NCBI GenBank assembly: GCA_028281325.1
Contig: JANQKC010000029.1
Span: 100,236-164,235, forward strand
Length of the DNA: 64,000 nt
Source of the DNA: Alphaproteobacteria bacterium
GTDB taxonomy: Bacteria > Pseudomonadota > Alphaproteobacteria > UBA8366
Direction: 5' to 3'
Position 1 is the stretch's first letter, and each line of letters begins with the position of its first letter. The position numbers and the translations under genes were made by a program. Below the pieces are notes generated by a model. It was not told the DNA's origin and did no database searches. It saw nothing but the letters and a program-made list of their open reading frames with translations. Below, piece by piece: positions 9,111 to 17,596 of this stretch.

Positions 9111-10046
9111 TCAGAGATGCAACCAGCCGATCCACTGGCCCGGATGCCGGCGCACGAACCGGTCCAAAAGCGGCCCGTAATCGGCCGCCATTTCCGTCAA
9201 GGCGTCCGGTTTCGGCTTGTCGGGCGACGGCGTAAGCGGCGGCAGAATATCGACGCGGAATCCGCCGTCACGGTCGCGATAGGCAAAAACCGGCAACAGC
9301 GGCGCGCCCGACCGTGCCGACAGAAACGGCGCACCGGGCGCGAGGTTGAGCCAACCGTCGAGGAAGCGCATCCGTATTGGACGCTTGGCGTCCCGCCGCG
9401 CAGTGATCGATACCACGCCATTTTCATCGAGATACGCCCCGAGCGCGGCAAGCGCCGGGCCCGGGTTGTCCACGTCGAGCAGAATGCGGCTTTCGAGGTA
9501 CCGGTCTTCGATAGCCGTCTGCACCCGGTTGAGGAACCGGACCCCGAACCGGGTCGCCGAGAATCCATGGCTTGGACGACTCAGATGCCGAACCGTCAAG
9601 CCCGACCGCCGGAACGCCATCTTCGCGATAAGGTCACCGCCGAAAGTATAGCCGACCCACAACACCGCGCCGCGTCCCTCGGCAAGCGCGGTCTCGACAT
9701 GGTGTACGCCATCGACGCGAATTGCCGGCGCCCATCCGCCCGGCCGATAGCCGCGCAAGAGATGCAACAAGGACAGGACATGCTCGCCGGCCAGTTGCCG
9801 GAGGATCGCGCCGGGCGCTGGGAAACTTGAGTTGCCGCCGATGGTCTGACGGATGCCCGCGCGGACGCCTGCCGGATCATCCGTTACGTTGGAGATGACC
9901 AACGGCGACACCAGCCGACAGAACCCCTCCCAGAACCGGACCGGCACCAACCAAGCAATCGCGAACAGAAACGGCAATCCGACCGCCGTCGCCAGATCGG
10001 GACCCGATACGGCCTTGCCGGGAGTGGAAGCCTTCGAAGACGACAT
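9111..10046 (-). CDS. LpxL/LpxM-like lysophospholipid acyltransferase family protein
   Basis: Resembles the lipid A late acyltransferase (LpxL/HtrB) family: an N-terminal hydrophobic helix (about residues 22-42), a GRGAVLWVGYTFGGDLIAKM region where the family has its catalytic H-x4-E motif, and a C-terminal GAPLLPVFAYRDRDGGFRVDILPPL segment ending in GQWIGWLHL. The expected His is not there: the local sequence reads GYTFGGDL rather than a His followed four residues later by Glu. It may be inactive or use another residue. I chose the ATG at 10046 because the protein then opens with a short polar leader and the hydrophobic helix; an in-frame GTG lies 63 nt upstream. It is convergent with the transglutaminase gene. 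Confidence 0.7.
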   Translation of the reverse strand: MSSSKASTPGKAVSGPDLATAVGLPFLFAIAWLVPVRFWEGFCRLVSPLVISNVTDDPAGVRAGIRQTIGGNSSFPAPGAILRQLAGEHVLSLLHLLRGYRPGGWAPAIRVDGVHHVETALAEGRGAVLWVGYTFGGDLIAKMAFRRSGLTVRHLSRPSHGFSATRFGVRFLNRVQTAIEDRYLESRILLDVDNPGPALAALGAYLDENGVVSITARRDAKRPIRMRFLDGWLNLAPGAPFLSARSGAPLLPVFAYRDRDGGFRVDILPPLTPSPDKPKPDALTEMAADYGPLLDRFVRRHPGQWIGWLHL

Positions 10047-10391
10047 CGAAACAAACCTCGGAACACAGCTGTCTCCAACCTGAGGTAGGCGTACCCAAGC
10101 ACCCTTCAACGGATGTCACGACTCCTTTATTTCCAGTGAAATATTTGTGAAATCGTGATTTTTGGGGAAAACTGCCGAAAGGATACATCGCATTTACCGT
10201 AACGCCTTACAATCGGCGGATTCGGACCCACGGATTCTTCGAGCGAGGGGTGCAAGGAGGGATCACCGCGGCAACCAAGCGACGGCGCCAACCGCCTGCC
10301 GCCATTTTCTCGGATAGACGCGGGAGGCGGGTCATGACAAGATTCACGCTGTAATTCTTGGGCATCACAATGCGCACGGTGACAGGGCGAG
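10047..10391. other. Divergent intergenic region, 345 bp
   Basis: This lies between the acyltransferase start and clpS, and should contain both promoters. An AT-rich section at about 10128-10200 is the likeliest promoter zone. I see no strong hairpin, known operator or credible extra gene here; short open frames on both strands have composition unlike real genes. Confidence 0.4.
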
Positions 10392-10697
10392 ATGAGCAAC
10401 CCCCTTGTCGGTCCCGATACCAAGACGCGGCCGAAGACAAAGCGGCCGCCGATGCACAAGGTCATCCTGCTGAACGACGATTACACGCCGCGCGAATTCG
10501 TCGTGGTCGTGCTACGGTCGGTCTTCGCCATCGGTGAAGGCAAAGCCAACCGCATCATGCTGACCGCGCATGAGCGGGGCGCCTGCGTCGTTGCCGTTTA
10601 TGCCAAGGACATCGCGGAAACCAAAGCCACCGAAGCGACCGAAGCGGGCCGGCGCGCGGGTCATCCCCTGATGTTCACAACCGAACCGGAAGAATAG
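10392..10697 (+). CDS. clpS: ATP-dependent Clp protease adaptor ClpS (ClpS2-like)
   Basis: N-end-rule adaptor that delivers proteins with destabilising N-termini to ClpAP. The 101-residue protein has a flexible N-terminal extension (about 1-20) and the ClpS core with the N-degron pocket: the Asn-Asp pair in LLNDDYTPREFVV and the His in MLTAHERG. The C-terminal half AKDIAETKATEATEAGR and the ending MFTTEPEE match the second ClpS type found in Alphaproteobacteria. The residue corresponding to the Met gatekeeper of E. coli ClpS (position 40) is Arg here, which could change residue preference. No clpA is adjacent. An AGGGCGAG lies just before the ATG. Confidence 0.92.
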   Translation: MSNPLVGPDTKTRPKTKRPPMHKVILLNDDYTPREFVVVVLRSVFAIGEGKANRIMLTAHERGACVVAVYAKDIAETKATEATEAGRRAGHPLMFTTEPEE

Positions 10698-10714
10698 CCG
10701 GGGACGGTATCGGC

Positions 10715-11905
10715 CTACGCGACGCGAACCCGTTCGATCGCGTGTTTCTCGACCGCCTTTTCGTCCACCGTTCCGCCGAGACCAGGCCCGGTCGGGATCG
10801 TGCACGCGCCGTCCTCAATCTCCATCACCGGGTCCGGCACGATCGGGTCCTCCGCGACCTGCGGCAATCCCATGGTGAACTCCGCGCCGAAGGCATGGTT
10901 CGGCACCGACGCGCCGAGATGCGCCGCCGCAAGCGCCTCCAGGTGAGAGCCGTTCGCCGTCCCCGCGCAATTCACGTCGTAACCCGCCGCTTCCGCCACC
11001 AGCGCGATCTGCCGGCCACGCCACAGCCCGCCGCTCTTATACAGCTTGATGCCGAGCACGTCGGCCGCCTCCGCCTGCACCACCTTGATCGCATCCTGCG
11101 GCGAGTAGACGGACTCATCGGCCATCACCGGCATGCCCGCGTGATCGCGCACCCGTTTCAGCCCGGCGATATCCCAGCCTTCGACCGGTTGCTCGAAATA
11201 GGCGATCTCCACGTCCCATAGCCCTTCCGCCAACTGTATGGCTTCCCGGGCGGAGAGACTGCCATTTGCGTCGAGCGCAAGCTGGACCGTGTCGCCGAGC
11301 AGATCGCGGACCTGACTAAGGGTCTCGATATTCTCCGCGAGCCTCGCAACCGGTCCGACCTTGAAACAGATATACGGCGTCTTGACGTCACCGAACGCAC
11401 GGCTTGCCTCATGCACCATCCGCCCGACGCTGCCCGCACCGACCGACCATTCCAGCGGAATGCGCTCCTTGCATGCCCCGCCCAACAAGGCGTGAACCGG
11501 AACGCCCAAGGCGCGGCCCAGCAAGTCGTGCAGCGCCACGTCGAACATCGCCAGCGCCGCGGAATTCGGCGGGAGCTTTCGCGTCATCTCCCGCAGCAGC
11601 GCTGCACGGTCAAAGGCATTCCGCCCGACCGCCAGCGGCGCGTAGTAGTCGCGCAGCGCGGCGACGGCGCTCGACGCGGTATCCGCCTGAAACGGATTGA
11701 CGGGTCGGATCTGCCCCCATCCGGTGACGCCGCCGGCCCGGACGGCAACGAGCACGGAACGGCCAACCATCCCCGTCTCGCCATACTGGATCGGCCCTGT
11801 TGGCAGGGTCCGCCGAAGGCTTGGCAACAGGTCCAACGGTATGATCTCGACCTCGTCAATGGTCAGGGATTCAGTATACGCGCGTTCATCGACGCCGGTC
11901 GGCAT
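10715..11905 (-). CDS. Enolase superfamily enzyme (mandelate racemase / muconate lactonizing type)
   Basis: Metal-dependent enzyme that abstracts the alpha-proton of a carboxylate. The N-terminal capping domain (about 1-130) is followed by a TIM barrel with the expected ligands: Lys in YICFKVGP, Asp in LALDANGSL, Glu in AYFEQPVEGWD, Asp-Glu in PVMADESVYS, and the opposite-face Lys in LGIKLYKSGGL. This set fits the muconate-lactonizing subgroup. The neighbouring divergent SLC13 carboxylate permease suggests a dicarboxylate or lactone substrate, but that is inference. An AAGGAGA about 8 nt upstream supports the ATG at 11905. Confidence 0.9.
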   Translation of the reverse strand: MPTGVDERAYTESLTIDEVEIIPLDLLPSLRRTLPTGPIQYGETGMVGRSVLVAVRAGGVTGWGQIRPVNPFQADTASSAVAALRDYYAPLAVGRNAFDRAALLREMTRKLPPNSAALAMFDVALHDLLGRALGVPVHALLGGACKERIPLEWSVGAGSVGRMVHEASRAFGDVKTPYICFKVGPVARLAENIETLSQVRDLLGDTVQLALDANGSLSAREAIQLAEGLWDVEIAYFEQPVEGWDIAGLKRVRDHAGMPVMADESVYSPQDAIKVVQAEAADVLGIKLYKSGGLWRGRQIALVAEAAGYDVNCAGTANGSHLEALAAAHLGASVPNHAFGAEFTMGLPQVAEDPIVPDPVMEIEDGACTIPTGPGLGGTVDEKAVEKHAIERVRVA

Positions 11906-12002
11906 GATGCGATCTCCTTTGCCGCGCGCACCGCATTAGGCGTTTGCGCACGGTATTTGGTAAGACGGGTATTCAGAACCCGTTTTCCCGAGACTCTACT
12001 CC

Positions 12003-13421
12003 ATGAGCGCAGTTCATAAAAAAGGTCCGGCCAACGGGCCCCCGCTCTTCGCCAAACTGATCGCGGGAATACTGGTCCTTATCGGCGCCGGCATGCTGTT
12101 TCTGCCCGCGCCCGACGGTATCGAGCCGAACGCCTTCCGCGCGCTGGGCCTCGTGTTCATCGCCGTCGCCTTCTGGGCGACCGAGGTGCTGCCGCCGCAT
12201 GTCACCAGCTTTCTGTTCTTCCTACTGGCCGTGGTCCTGCATGTCGCCGAACCCGCCGTCGTGTTTTCCGGCTTTCATGCGGGAGCCGTCTGGCTGATCT
12301 TCGGCGGCATCGTGCTCGGCGTCGCCGTGCAGCGCACCGGTCTCGGCATCCGCATGGCCGAAGCGGTGCTGCGACGGACCGGACAGTCCTACCGGCGGGT
12401 GTTGCTGGGCGTCGCGCTGGCCGCCTTCGCCCTCGCCTTCGTGATGCCGTCGGCGATGAGCCGGGTCGTCCTGCTGGTGCCGATCGTCGCCGCGCTGGCG
12501 GACCGCATGGGATACGAAGCCGGAAGCAGCGGCCGCGACGGGATGATCCTCGCCGCCGCCTTCAGCACCGTCATGTCGCCGATGGGCCTGCTGCCCGCGA
12601 CGGTGCCGAATGTGGTGATGAGCGGCCTGATCGAGAGCATCTATGGCGTAACGCTGCGTTACGGCGAGTTCTTTTTGCTCAACATGCCGGTCGCCGGGTT
12701 GCTCTCCTTCCTGTCGATCCTCGCACTCGTGATGCTGATGTTCCGGAGCGACGCGCCCCGCCCCCTCGCCCCCGAGAGCCACAAGGCGATGAGCAAGGAC
12801 GAACGCCGCCTCACCGTCCTGCTTATCCTGACCTTGGCCTTGTGGGCGACGGATACGCTGCACGGCGTCGCGCCGGCCTGGGTCGCCTTCGGCGCGGCGG
12901 TGATCTGCCTGCTGCCGATCGCGGGGCTGGTGCCGCCGAAGGCGCTGAGCGAATCGGTCAATTACGCGCCCTGGTTCTTCACCGCCGGGATCATCGGACT
13001 CGGCGCAGTGGTCGCCGACAGCGGGCTCGCCAAGACGCTGGGCGCGCTGTTCATCGACGTCTCGGGCCTGTCGCCGGACAACGACGCCTATAACTTCGGC
13101 GCCATCCTCGGCATGGGCAGCCTGATGTCGCTGGCCGCGAACCCGGCGGGCGCGGCGGCGGTGCTGACGCCGTTGGCCCCCGACATCGCAGCGGCGACCG
13201 GCTGGCCGCTCAAGACCGCCATGCTGTCGCAGGTCACCAGCTTCATGGTGATCCTGCTGCCGTATCAGATCGCACCCGTTCTGACGGCGATGCTGCTGGG
13301 CCAGGTCAATTTCGGCCGCACGGTGCGGATGTGCCTCGCCTACACCGCGGTCTACGTGATCGCGATCACGCCGCTGAACTTCCTCTGGTGGCGCTGGCTC
13401 GGGATGTTCACGGCGGGTTAA
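12003..13421 (+). CDS. SLC13/DASS family anion permease
   Basis: Inner-membrane permease of the divalent anion:sodium symporter family, 472 residues with about 11-12 hydrophobic segments. Family features include the AFWATEVLPPHVTSFLFF region after the first helices, the helix-hairpin segment AFALAFVMPSAMSRVVLLVPI, FSTVMSPMGLLPATVPNVV, and the second repeat motif ANPAGAAAVLTPLAPDIAA. Members carry dicarboxylates, tricarboxylates or sulfate into the cytoplasm. It is divergent from the enolase-superfamily gene across 97 bp, so the two may share regulation and substrate. No TrkA-C (RCK) insertion is present. Confidence 0.85.
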   Translation: MSAVHKKGPANGPPLFAKLIAGILVLIGAGMLFLPAPDGIEPNAFRALGLVFIAVAFWATEVLPPHVTSFLFFLLAVVLHVAEPAVVFSGFHAGAVWLIFGGIVLGVAVQRTGLGIRMAEAVLRRTGQSYRRVLLGVALAAFALAFVMPSAMSRVVLLVPIVAALADRMGYEAGSSGRDGMILAAAFSTVMSPMGLLPATVPNVVMSGLIESIYGVTLRYGEFFLLNMPVAGLLSFLSILALVMLMFRSDAPRPLAPESHKAMSKDERRLTVLLILTLALWATDTLHGVAPAWVAFGAAVICLLPIAGLVPPKALSESVNYAPWFFTAGIIGLGAVVADSGLAKTLGALFIDVSGLSPDNDAYNFGAILGMGSLMSLAANPAGAAAVLTPLAPDIAAATGWPLKTAMLSQVTSFMVILLPYQIAPVLTAMLLGQVNFGRTVRMCLAYTAVYVIAITPLNFLWWRWLGMFTAG

Positions 13422-13430
13422 TGGCTTGAT

Positions 13431-13511
13431 GCGTAACCCGGATGAAGCGAAGCGAAATTCGGGAATAGAGCCTGTGATCCTAGATTACGCTGCGGTTCAT
13501 CCAGGCTACGG
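13431..13511. repeat. REP-like extragenic palindrome
   Basis: Two 33-nt arms, 13431-13463 and 13479-13511, form an imperfect inverted repeat around a 15-nt spacer. Aligned, the arms share the core CCGGATGAA / CCTGGATGAA followed by GCAGCG-type sequence. The GTAGCC-GGATGAA-GCAGCG-AAT-C-GG pattern recalls repetitive extragenic palindromes scattered through many proteobacterial genomes. It lies between the stop of the SLC13 permease and the stop of the AT-rich unknown gene, so it could also act as a bidirectional transcription end. Confidence 0.75.
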
Positions 13512-13542
13512 GGCTAGCGCGAGATGATTGGGTAGATCGAGG

Positions 13543-14292
13543 TTAGTCTCGGTTTCGTCGATTAATAACAAACGCTTGGATGTTCAATACTGCGTTCGCC
13601 ACATGGTCATATATGTATTTCCCGTAGAACTGGTTTTCGAAACGCCACTTCGTATTCAGTAGCGCGATTTTCGCCAATCCACCCCAGAATTTGTCAAACG
13701 CCCATGTGCCTAATGTCTCTTTATAAGGTTCGACCTGACCGCTTTGCGCGTATTTTTCGTAGTGATACCGCATGGTTTGAAGCGGTTCCCAATCCAAATC
13801 TCTAATCGTGATTTGTTCGCCATCTCGATTTGGGAATCTCCCGTTGGCGTCCGGAGGGTCTAATCTTAATGTAAATATTCCTTCTACTTCTTCAGTAATT
13901 TTGTAGTGGATAGCGTTTTTATGATGAACAACACATGCCAACTCATCATCAATATCAATTATAAAAAAAGGATAGGCGAATGAATATTCTTTATTTATTT
14001 TTGCATTATATGCTTCAGCGCAGCAAAATATGTATTTGCTATTCTTAGATACCCTTACTTTAAATGGGTTCACCCAAATCCCGCGTTCCTTGCCGATCCA
14101 GATTTCCGGATTTGATTGGTTCCGCACGATTGCCAAATCGGCGTAGTACCAGCCCATTCGGATTTCGTCTTCATTGTACAAGACAATGCAGAGGTCGCGG
14201 TTCGGTACGGGAATCTTCGTAAGTTCCTGTTGCCACATGCCCAGTGGAAACATGTCGTCGACATGCCAGTCTTCCGCTTTGTTCTCGGCCAT
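13543..14292 (-). CDS. Uncharacterised protein, AT-rich, tail of the mutasome operon
   Basis: I do not recognise this 249-residue protein. It has no signal peptide or membrane segment and is rich in aromatic and charged residues (WYYADLAIV, KFWGGLAKIALL, the C-terminal FYGKYIYDHVANAVLNIQAF). The codons are markedly richer in A and T than in every neighbour, with runs such as AAAAAAGG and TTTATTTATTTTT, so it was probably acquired. It begins 28 nt after the dnaE2 stop on the same strand with GAGGA just before its ATG, so it should be transcribed with imuA-imuB-dnaE2. A REP-like palindrome lies past its end. It could be co-transcribed cargo or a real SOS gene. Confidence 0.75.
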   Translation of the reverse strand: MAENKAEDWHVDDMFPLGMWQQELTKIPVPNRDLCIVLYNEDEIRMGWYYADLAIVRNQSNPEIWIGKERGIWVNPFKVRVSKNSKYIFCCAEAYNAKINKEYSFAYPFFIIDIDDELACVVHHKNAIHYKITEEVEGIFTLRLDPPDANGRFPNRDGEQITIRDLDWEPLQTMRYHYEKYAQSGQVEPYKETLGTWAFDKFWGGLAKIALLNTKWRFENQFYGKYIYDHVANAVLNIQAFVINRRNRD

Positions 14293-14320
14293 GGTCCTCG
14301 TGCCGCTGTTTTTTAGAACC

Positions 14321-17300
14321 CTAGTGAAAATCGCGTGACGGGAACAGCGCCTTGGCTTGTTCGCGCGGGTGTTTCGGGCGGGGGATCGGGGTCGGCGGCT
14401 TCGACTTTCCGCAGCGCAACGCCTTTTCCCGCGGATCGATCGGCAGACCGTGCTTCACCTCGTCGGCGGGGCTGACGGTCAGGTCGAAGCTTTCCTTGTC
14501 CGCCAGGTCGTCGAGCTGCCCCGACAGGTCCTCCAGCCGTTCCGCCACGATATGGGTGACGATGCCTTCGCGCTGCAGTTTGCCGGTCACCCGCAGCAGC
14601 CGTGCGGTCATCACGACGCGGCGGAACCGCTCGAAGGTCTTACGCCAGACGATGATGTTGGCGACGCCGGTCTCGTCCTCGATGGTGATGAAGATGACGC
14701 CCTTGGCGCTGCCCGGCCGCTGACGCACCAGCACCAGCCCGGCGACGGTGACGCGGGCCTCGTCCTTCGTCTCGACCAGCCGCGCCGCGGGGATGGCGCC
14801 CATCAGGGTCATGCGGCCGCGCAGCAGGTCCAGCGGATGGCGCTTCAACGACAGGCGCATCCAGGAATAATCCTCCACCACCTCCTCGCCGATCGACATC
14901 TCCGGCAGGTCGACCATCGGCTCGTCGCCCCGTTCGCTGCCCTCGATCCCGGCGAACAGCGGCAACGGGGAATCGCCCAGCCCCTTGGCGATCCACAGCG
15001 CCTGACGGCGCTTCAGCCCCATCGACCCGAAGGCGTCGGCGCGGGCCAGCGCCTCCAGCACAGAGGCCGGCAGCCCGGTTCGCCGCCACAGCGCCGCCGG
15101 ATCCCAGTAGCCGTTGTTGCGCTTTTCGACCAGACAAAGCGCTTGCTCCTCCGACAGGCCTTTGATCTGCCGCAGGCCGAGCCGCAACGCCAAGCCGCCG
15201 ATGGACTCGGCGTTGACCTCGAGCGTCGAATCCCAATCGGAGCGGTTCACGTCCGGCGGCAACGCGGTCACGTCATGATCGACCGCATCGCGCACGATCT
15301 GCGCCGGGGCATAGAAGCCCATCGGTTGGCTGTTCAGCAGCGCCGCCGCGAAGACCGCCGGGTAATGGCATTTCATCCAGGCCGAGACATAGACCAGCAT
15401 GGCGAAACTCGCCGCGTGGCTTTCCGGGAAGCCGTATTCGCCGAAACCTTCGATCTGCCGGAAACAGCGGTCGGCGAAATCGGCGTCGTAGCCGCGCGCC
15501 ACCATCCCGGCGACGAACTTCTCGCGGAAGCTATGAATCGTGCCGACGCGGCGGAAGGTCGCCATGGCGCGGCGCAGCCGGTCCGCCTCGGACGGCGTGA
15601 ACCCGGCCCCAACGATGGCGATCTTCATCGCCTGTTCCTGGAACAGCGGCACGCCGAGGGTCTTGCCGAGCACATCGCGCAGCGCCTCGGACGGATAATC
15701 CACCTGCTCCTCGCCGTTCCGGCGGCGCAGATAGGGATGCACCATGTCGCCCTGGATCGGCCCGGGCCGGACGATCGCCACCTCGATCACCAGGTCGTAG
15801 AAATCGCGCGGCTTCATGCGCGGCAGGAAGGCCATCTGCGCCCGGCTCTCGACCTGGAAAACGCCGATCGAGTCCGCATTGCACAGCATGTCGTAGACCG
15901 CCGGGTCCTCCGCCGGCACGGTCGCCAAGTCATACGTCTTGCCGAAATGCCGGTGGATCATGTCGAAGCCCTTGCGGATGCAGGTCAGCATGCCGAGCGA
16001 CAACACGTCGATCTTGAGGAGGCCGAGCGCGTCCAGGTCGTCCTTGTCCCACTCGATCACGGTGCGGTCTTCCATCGCCGCATTCTCGATCGGCACGATC
16101 TCGGTCAACGGGCCGCGGCTGATCACGAACCCGCCGACATGCTGCGACAGGTGGCGCGGAAAACCGATCAGCGTCGCGGTCAGCAGCAGCGCCTGCCGCA
16201 GCCGCCGGTCCGTGGGGTCGAGACCGATCTCCCGCACCTGATCCTCGTCGATGCCGTCGCTGGACCAGCCCCAGACCTGCCCCGCCAGCGCGGTCACCGT
16301 GTCGCGGCTGAGGCCCATCGCCTTGCCCACCTCACGGACCGCGCCGCGCGCCCGATAGCAGGACACCACCGCCGTCATGCCGGCCCGGTCGCGGCCGTAT
16401 TTCGCGTAGATATACTGGATGACCTCCTCGCGCCGCTCGTGTTCGAAATCCACGTCGATGTCGGGCGGCTCGTTACGCTCGGTCGAGACGAAGCGTTCGA
16501 ACAGTAGGTCGAGCTTCGACGGATCGACCGCGGTGATGCCGAGGCAGTAACAGACGGCGGAATTGGCCGCCGAGCCGCGCCCCTGACACAGGATATCCCG
16601 CTCGCGCGCGAAGCGGACGATGTCGTACACGGTCAGGAAATACGGCGCATACCCGAGCTGACCGATCAAGTCGAGTTCGTGCTCGACCACCTTCTTCACC
16701 GCTTTCGGGACGCCGCCGGGATAACGCCCTTTCGCCCCTTCCCAGGTCTGGTGGACGAGTTCTTCCTGCGGCGTGCGGCCATCGCCGGTCACCTCGTCGG
16801 GATATTCGTAACGCAATTCGTCGAGGTTGAAGCGGCAGCGCTGCACGATCTCCTGCGTCCGCGCCACCGCGTCGGGATAGGCCGCGAACAGCCGCATCAT
16901 GTCCTCGGCGGATTTGAGATGGCGCTCCCCGTTCGCGACCAGCCGGTAGCCCGCGTCGTCGATGGTGCAATGCTCGCGGATGCAGATCAGCACATCGGCC
17001 AGCGGACGCCGCGCCGCCTCGTGCATATGCACGTCGTTCGTCGCAACCAGCGGCACGCCGCAGGCGTCGGCGATTTCCGCCAACCGGGCGAGCCGATGCG
17101 TGTCGTCGCCGCGCAGCAGGTTCTGCCCGGCGAGATAACACGCCCCCGGGAAGGCCGCCGCCAGCGCGGAAAGCTCCACCGCGAACCCGTCTTCTGGGAT
17201 ATCTAGCCCCTCCGGCGGCAGCGCGACGAAGACCATCCCCGCCCCGTGCTCGAAGATGTCGGCGCGGGTCAACTCGCACGCGCCCTTCGGCGCGCGGCGG

Positions 17301-17596
17301 CGACCGACCGTGATCAGGCGGGACAGCCGGCCATAAGCGGCGCGGTCCTCCGGAAAGGCCAGCAGGCTGGCCCCATCGGTCAGGTCAAGCCGCGCGCCGA
17401 CCAACAGCGGCAAATCCGCGTCCTTAGCGGCGATATGCATGCGCACGACGCCGGCGAGGCTGTTGCGGTCGGCCACGGCGATCGCCGTGTGGCCCAGTTC
17501 GACGGCGCGCGCCACCAGTTCATGCGCATGCGACGCCCCGCGCAGGAAGCTGAAATTCGTCGTGACCTGAAGCTCGGCGTAGTCGGGCGCCATCAT
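14321..17596 (-). CDS. dnaE2: Error-prone DNA polymerase DnaE2 (ImuC)
   Basis: Translesion C-family DNA polymerase, the catalytic subunit of the ImuA-ImuB-DnaE2 mutasome responsible for damage-induced mutagenesis. About 1091 residues from this start, as expected. The N-terminal PHP domain begins YAELQVTTNFSFLRGASHA; the polymerase carboxylates are in NEPPDIDVDFEHERREE; the fingers region includes GCRG-like CQGRGSAANSAVCYCLGI; a C-terminal OB fold (VTVAGLVLVRQRPGSAKGV) follows. It starts with ATG overlapping the imuB stop as ATGA, indicating translational coupling; an in-frame GTG/ATG extension upstream would run into imuB and is not used. Regulation is by the LexA box in front of imuA. Confidence 0.97.
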   Translation of the reverse strand: MMAPDYAELQVTTNFSFLRGASHAHELVARAVELGHTAIAVADRNSLAGVVRMHIAAKDADLPLLVGARLDLTDGASLLAFPEDRAAYGRLSRLITVGRRRAPKGACELTRADIFEHGAGMVFVALPPEGLDIPEDGFAVELSALAAAFPGACYLAGQNLLRGDDTHRLARLAEIADACGVPLVATNDVHMHEAARRPLADVLICIREHCTIDDAGYRLVANGERHLKSAEDMMRLFAAYPDAVARTQEIVQRCRFNLDELRYEYPDEVTGDGRTPQEELVHQTWEGAKGRYPGGVPKAVKKVVEHELDLIGQLGYAPYFLTVYDIVRFARERDILCQGRGSAANSAVCYCLGITAVDPSKLDLLFERFVSTERNEPPDIDVDFEHERREEVIQYIYAKYGRDRAGMTAVVSCYRARGAVREVGKAMGLSRDTVTALAGQVWGWSSDGIDEDQVREIGLDPTDRRLRQALLLTATLIGFPRHLSQHVGGFVISRGPLTEIVPIENAAMEDRTVIEWDKDDLDALGLLKIDVLSLGMLTCIRKGFDMIHRHFGKTYDLATVPAEDPAVYDMLCNADSIGVFQVESRAQMAFLPRMKPRDFYDLVIEVAIVRPGPIQGDMVHPYLRRRNGEEQVDYPSEALRDVLGKTLGVPLFQEQAMKIAIVGAGFTPSEADRLRRAMATFRRVGTIHSFREKFVAGMVARGYDADFADRCFRQIEGFGEYGFPESHAASFAMLVYVSAWMKCHYPAVFAAALLNSQPMGFYAPAQIVRDAVDHDVTALPPDVNRSDWDSTLEVNAESIGGLALRLGLRQIKGLSEEQALCLVEKRNNGYWDPAALWRRTGLPASVLEALARADAFGSMGLKRRQALWIAKGLGDSPLPLFAGIEGSERGDEPMVDLPEMSIGEEVVEDYSWMRLSLKRHPLDLLRGRMTLMGAIPAARLVETKDEARVTVAGLVLVRQRPGSAKGVIFITIEDETGVANIIVWRKTFERFRRVVMTARLLRVTGKLQREGIVTHIVAERLEDLSGQLDDLADKESFDLTVSPADEVKHGLPIDPREKALRCGKSKPPTPIPRPKHPREQAKALFPSRDFH

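Noticed and set aside
14357..16507. 716-residue open frame antisense to dnaE2
   Set aside because: It is Arg/His/Gln-rich with no family features and is the expected shadow of a high-GC gene; the opposite strand encodes clear DnaE2 motifs.
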